Below, piece by piece: positions 13,959-15,419 of a DNA stretch of 15,419 nt (positions are counted from its first letter, which is position 1; each line of letters starts with the position of its first letter). Both the position numbers and the translations under genes were made by a program. The DNA lies in the NCBI GenBank assembly GCA_036164085.1, contig JAYZJV010000027.1, positions 1 to 15,419 on the forward strand. Reading direction: 5' to 3'. Under the pieces are notes generated by a model. That model was not told the origin of the DNA. It searched no databases and was given only the letters and a program-made list of their open reading frames with translations. The DNA is from TMED-70 sp036164085 (lineage in GTDB: Bacteria > Chloroflexota > Dehalococcoidia > Lucifugimonadales > Lucifugimonadaceae).

Positions 13959-15395
13959 ATGTCCTGTATTCCATGTTTCCTAAGATATCATGAAACTAAT
14001 ACTAGCTCTATAAATGATAATGAAAATATTTCTCTAAAATCTGAAATAAATATACCTTCCACAGATACTATAAAAGAAACTCCAACTAAAACTCCTCTTA
14101 AAGAAAGCTTAGTAAAAAAAGCTGAAAAAATAACAGAAAAGGTTCAAATAGATAAACCTATTATTCCTACTCCAGGAAGGTCTTTTAAAATAATTTCAAC
14201 ACCTATTAGTAAAGCTATTCTACCACCTCAAACTTCAAATAATTCAACTGCAACTGCTACCCCTACTAAAACACCAACATTAGTAGTAACTGCTACTCCA
14301 ACACCTACACCTACACCAACTCCATTACCAATTCAAGATAAAATGACACATACAGAAAGTCTTTGTGAAGATAGAAAAGATTATGTTTATTGCACTTCTT
14401 CTGAAGCTATAGTAGCTCCTTTTACACAACTTGATTGGGAGTCGGGATGGGGAGTTGAAAAAGGATATTCTCCTGAAGTATTTTGTGCTTCAGATTTACA
14501 AGAAACTGTATGTCCTGAAGTAACTTCATCATTATTGGCAGCTATGATTGAATGGGGAAGTTATGAACCTGTTGAATATTGGGTTTTAGGTTCCGAAAAA
14601 GAAGCCGCTAGTAAATTAACTAATATAAATTGTGAAAGAAGAGAAAATCGTGGTCAACAGAGTATGGATGACTGTTTAGGCAGACACGGTTCTGATAGTG
14701 GTGGACTTGATTTCTATAGACGAATAGGAGAAGAAGGTATAGAGAACAATTTTGGAAGTGCGTCTGCAGCTCACATGGGACATGATGAGTGGGGATTTCA
14801 CTTTTTTGGATCATCAATACCATTTGGATTTACAGATTTATTTCAACCAATTGAATCTGGAACGGATCAAAGAATAGTATTCCATGAATATTTCCATGCA
14901 ATCCAGAGCTCCCATATGGGATTAGGTGAAAAAAGAACAAGTTTAAAGGGCCCTGATTGGTTCTATGAAGGTGGAGCTGAATATATGGCTGAAATCAAGT
15001 ATAAAAAAGCAATCGATACTAAATTATTACTACCTATAGACAGATCAAAACCATATGTATTAAGAGATAATATGGAAGATCACATGCTGAGGGCTATTGA
15101 TAATCTTTCCAATAATTGTCCTGGAAATAAATTACAGGACTTAAATTATGGAAATCAATGTGATATTCTCTATTCTCTTGGGAGTTGGGCCATAGCTTAT
15201 TTAGCTCATGTGTACGGAGAAGATTTGTTGCTTGAATCTTTTTACAAGAATTTGACTGAAAAACCAAACTGGGAGGTAGCATTTAATGACACCTATGGAA
15301 TTTCTTTAGAAGAATTTTACGTAGATTTTGATAAATTTTTAAAACTTCAGGGATCAGATTATGATTTGTTTCATGAAATATTAGGAAACATGTAA
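13959..15395 (+). CDS. Putative extracytoplasmic zinc metallopeptidase (peptidase-MA-like, HExxH) with Thr-Pro linker
   Basis: The 478-residue product has a low-complexity N-terminal third rich in Thr, Pro, Lys and Ser, with a run of Thr-Pro repeats at about 113-122, then a Cys-bearing globular part. HEYFH at 309-313 supplies two zinc histidines and the catalytic Glu, and WFYEGGAEYMA, with E337, fits the third ligand. This is the gluzincin pattern of the peptidase-MA family (H...WxxEGxAEY). The tail, with YSLGSWAIAYLAHVYGEDLL and ISLEEFYVDFDKF, is also typical of that group. The domain, linker and paired cysteines suggest a protein outside the cytoplasm, but the N-terminus MSCIPCFLRYHETN has no recognisable signal peptide. 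An in-frame TGA lies just before the ATG, so the true N-terminus may be lost or the export route is unusual. It has its own promoter. Substrate unknown. Confidence 0.75.
   Translation: MSCIPCFLRYHETNTSSINDNENISLKSEINIPSTDTIKETPTKTPLKESLVKKAEKITEKVQIDKPIIPTPGRSFKIISTPISKAILPPQTSNNSTATATPTKTPTLVVTATPTPTPTPTPLPIQDKMTHTESLCEDRKDYVYCTSSEAIVAPFTQLDWESGWGVEKGYSPEVFCASDLQETVCPEVTSSLLAAMIEWGSYEPVEYWVLGSEKEAASKLTNINCERRENRGQQSMDDCLGRHGSDSGGLDFYRRIGEEGIENNFGSASAAHMGHDEWGFHFFGSSIPFGFTDLFQPIESGTDQRIVFHEYFHAIQSSHMGLGEKRTSLKGPDWFYEGGAEYMAEIKYKKAIDTKLLLPIDRSKPYVLRDNMEDHMLRAIDNLSNNCPGNKLQDLNYGNQCDILYSLGSWAIAYLAHVYGEDLLLESFYKNLTEKPNWEVAFNDTYGISLEEFYVDFDKFLKLQGSDYDLFHEILGNM
14295..14324 (+). repeat. Thr-Pro coding hexanucleotide repeat
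   Basis: Five consecutive Thr-Pro codon pairs (ACT/ACA + CCA/CCT), preceded by looser copies (TATPTKTP) from about 14256. Synonymous codon changes between units suggest an old repeat kept for the protein sequence. It encodes the flexible linker of the metallopeptidase. Confidence 0.8.
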
Positions 15396-15419
15396 TACAG
15401 GATATTGAAATAATTCAAG

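Noticed and set aside
1..15419. CRISPR array, insertion sequence, prophage, tRNA or defence system
   Set aside because: No spaced direct repeats, transposase or integrase motifs, terminal inverted repeats or tRNA-like clover leaves were noticed; almost all of the DNA is accounted for by housekeeping genes.

Overview
The window is AT-rich (roughly 30% GC by eye), densely packed bacterial chromosome with no mobile element, CRISPR array, rRNA or tRNA gene that I could see. Many genes overlap or abut, several start with TTG, and spacers are almost absent, as in a streamlined (probably marine planktonic) genome. The order miaA-dapF-dapL-hflX, the Chloroflexota-like DapL sequence, a DUF3105-type membrane protein and a secreted-type zinc peptidase with a Thr-Pro repeat linker together suggest a low-GC member of the Chloroflexota (Dehalococcoidia / SAR202-like). 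That placement is inference from remembered family features, not from a search.

Region 1 (1-6275, minus strand) is one tight operon read right to left: guaA, purD, a HAD-family phosphatase, purB, purC, then a membrane-anchored DUF3105-like protein cut by the window edge. Four of the genes are nucleotide synthesis enzymes: PurD, PurC and PurB act in de novo IMP synthesis, PurB also acts in AMP synthesis, and GuaA makes GMP. The phosphatase sits inside the operon and may serve purine metabolism. No other pur genes are present here.

Region 2 (6276-6333) is a 58-bp divergent spacer with a 12-bp palindrome that could hold overlapping -10 boxes for both operons.

Region 3 (6334-13881, plus strand) is an eight-gene operon with gaps of 0-10 bp or overlaps of 1-4 bp: tsaC/Sua5 (t6A37 tRNA modification), a degenerate polyprenyl-synthetase-like protein, pgk and tpiA (glycolysis), miaA (i6A37 tRNA modification), a DapF-like epimerase, dapL (LL-diaminopimelate aminotransferase) and hflX (ribosome-associated GTPase). 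The operon mixes central carbon metabolism, lysine/diaminopimelate synthesis and translation functions.

Region 4 (13882-15419, plus strand) is a 77-bp spacer with a good sigma70-type promoter, followed by a probable extracytoplasmic HExxH metallopeptidase of the peptidase-MA type.

The strongest oddities are: the DapF-like protein has serine at both positions where the epimerase has its catalytic cysteines; the polyprenyl-synthetase homologue has lost most of both aspartate-rich motifs; PGK has Ser in place of the nucleotide-site Asp of the GGGDT motif; and the metallopeptidase has no visible signal peptide.
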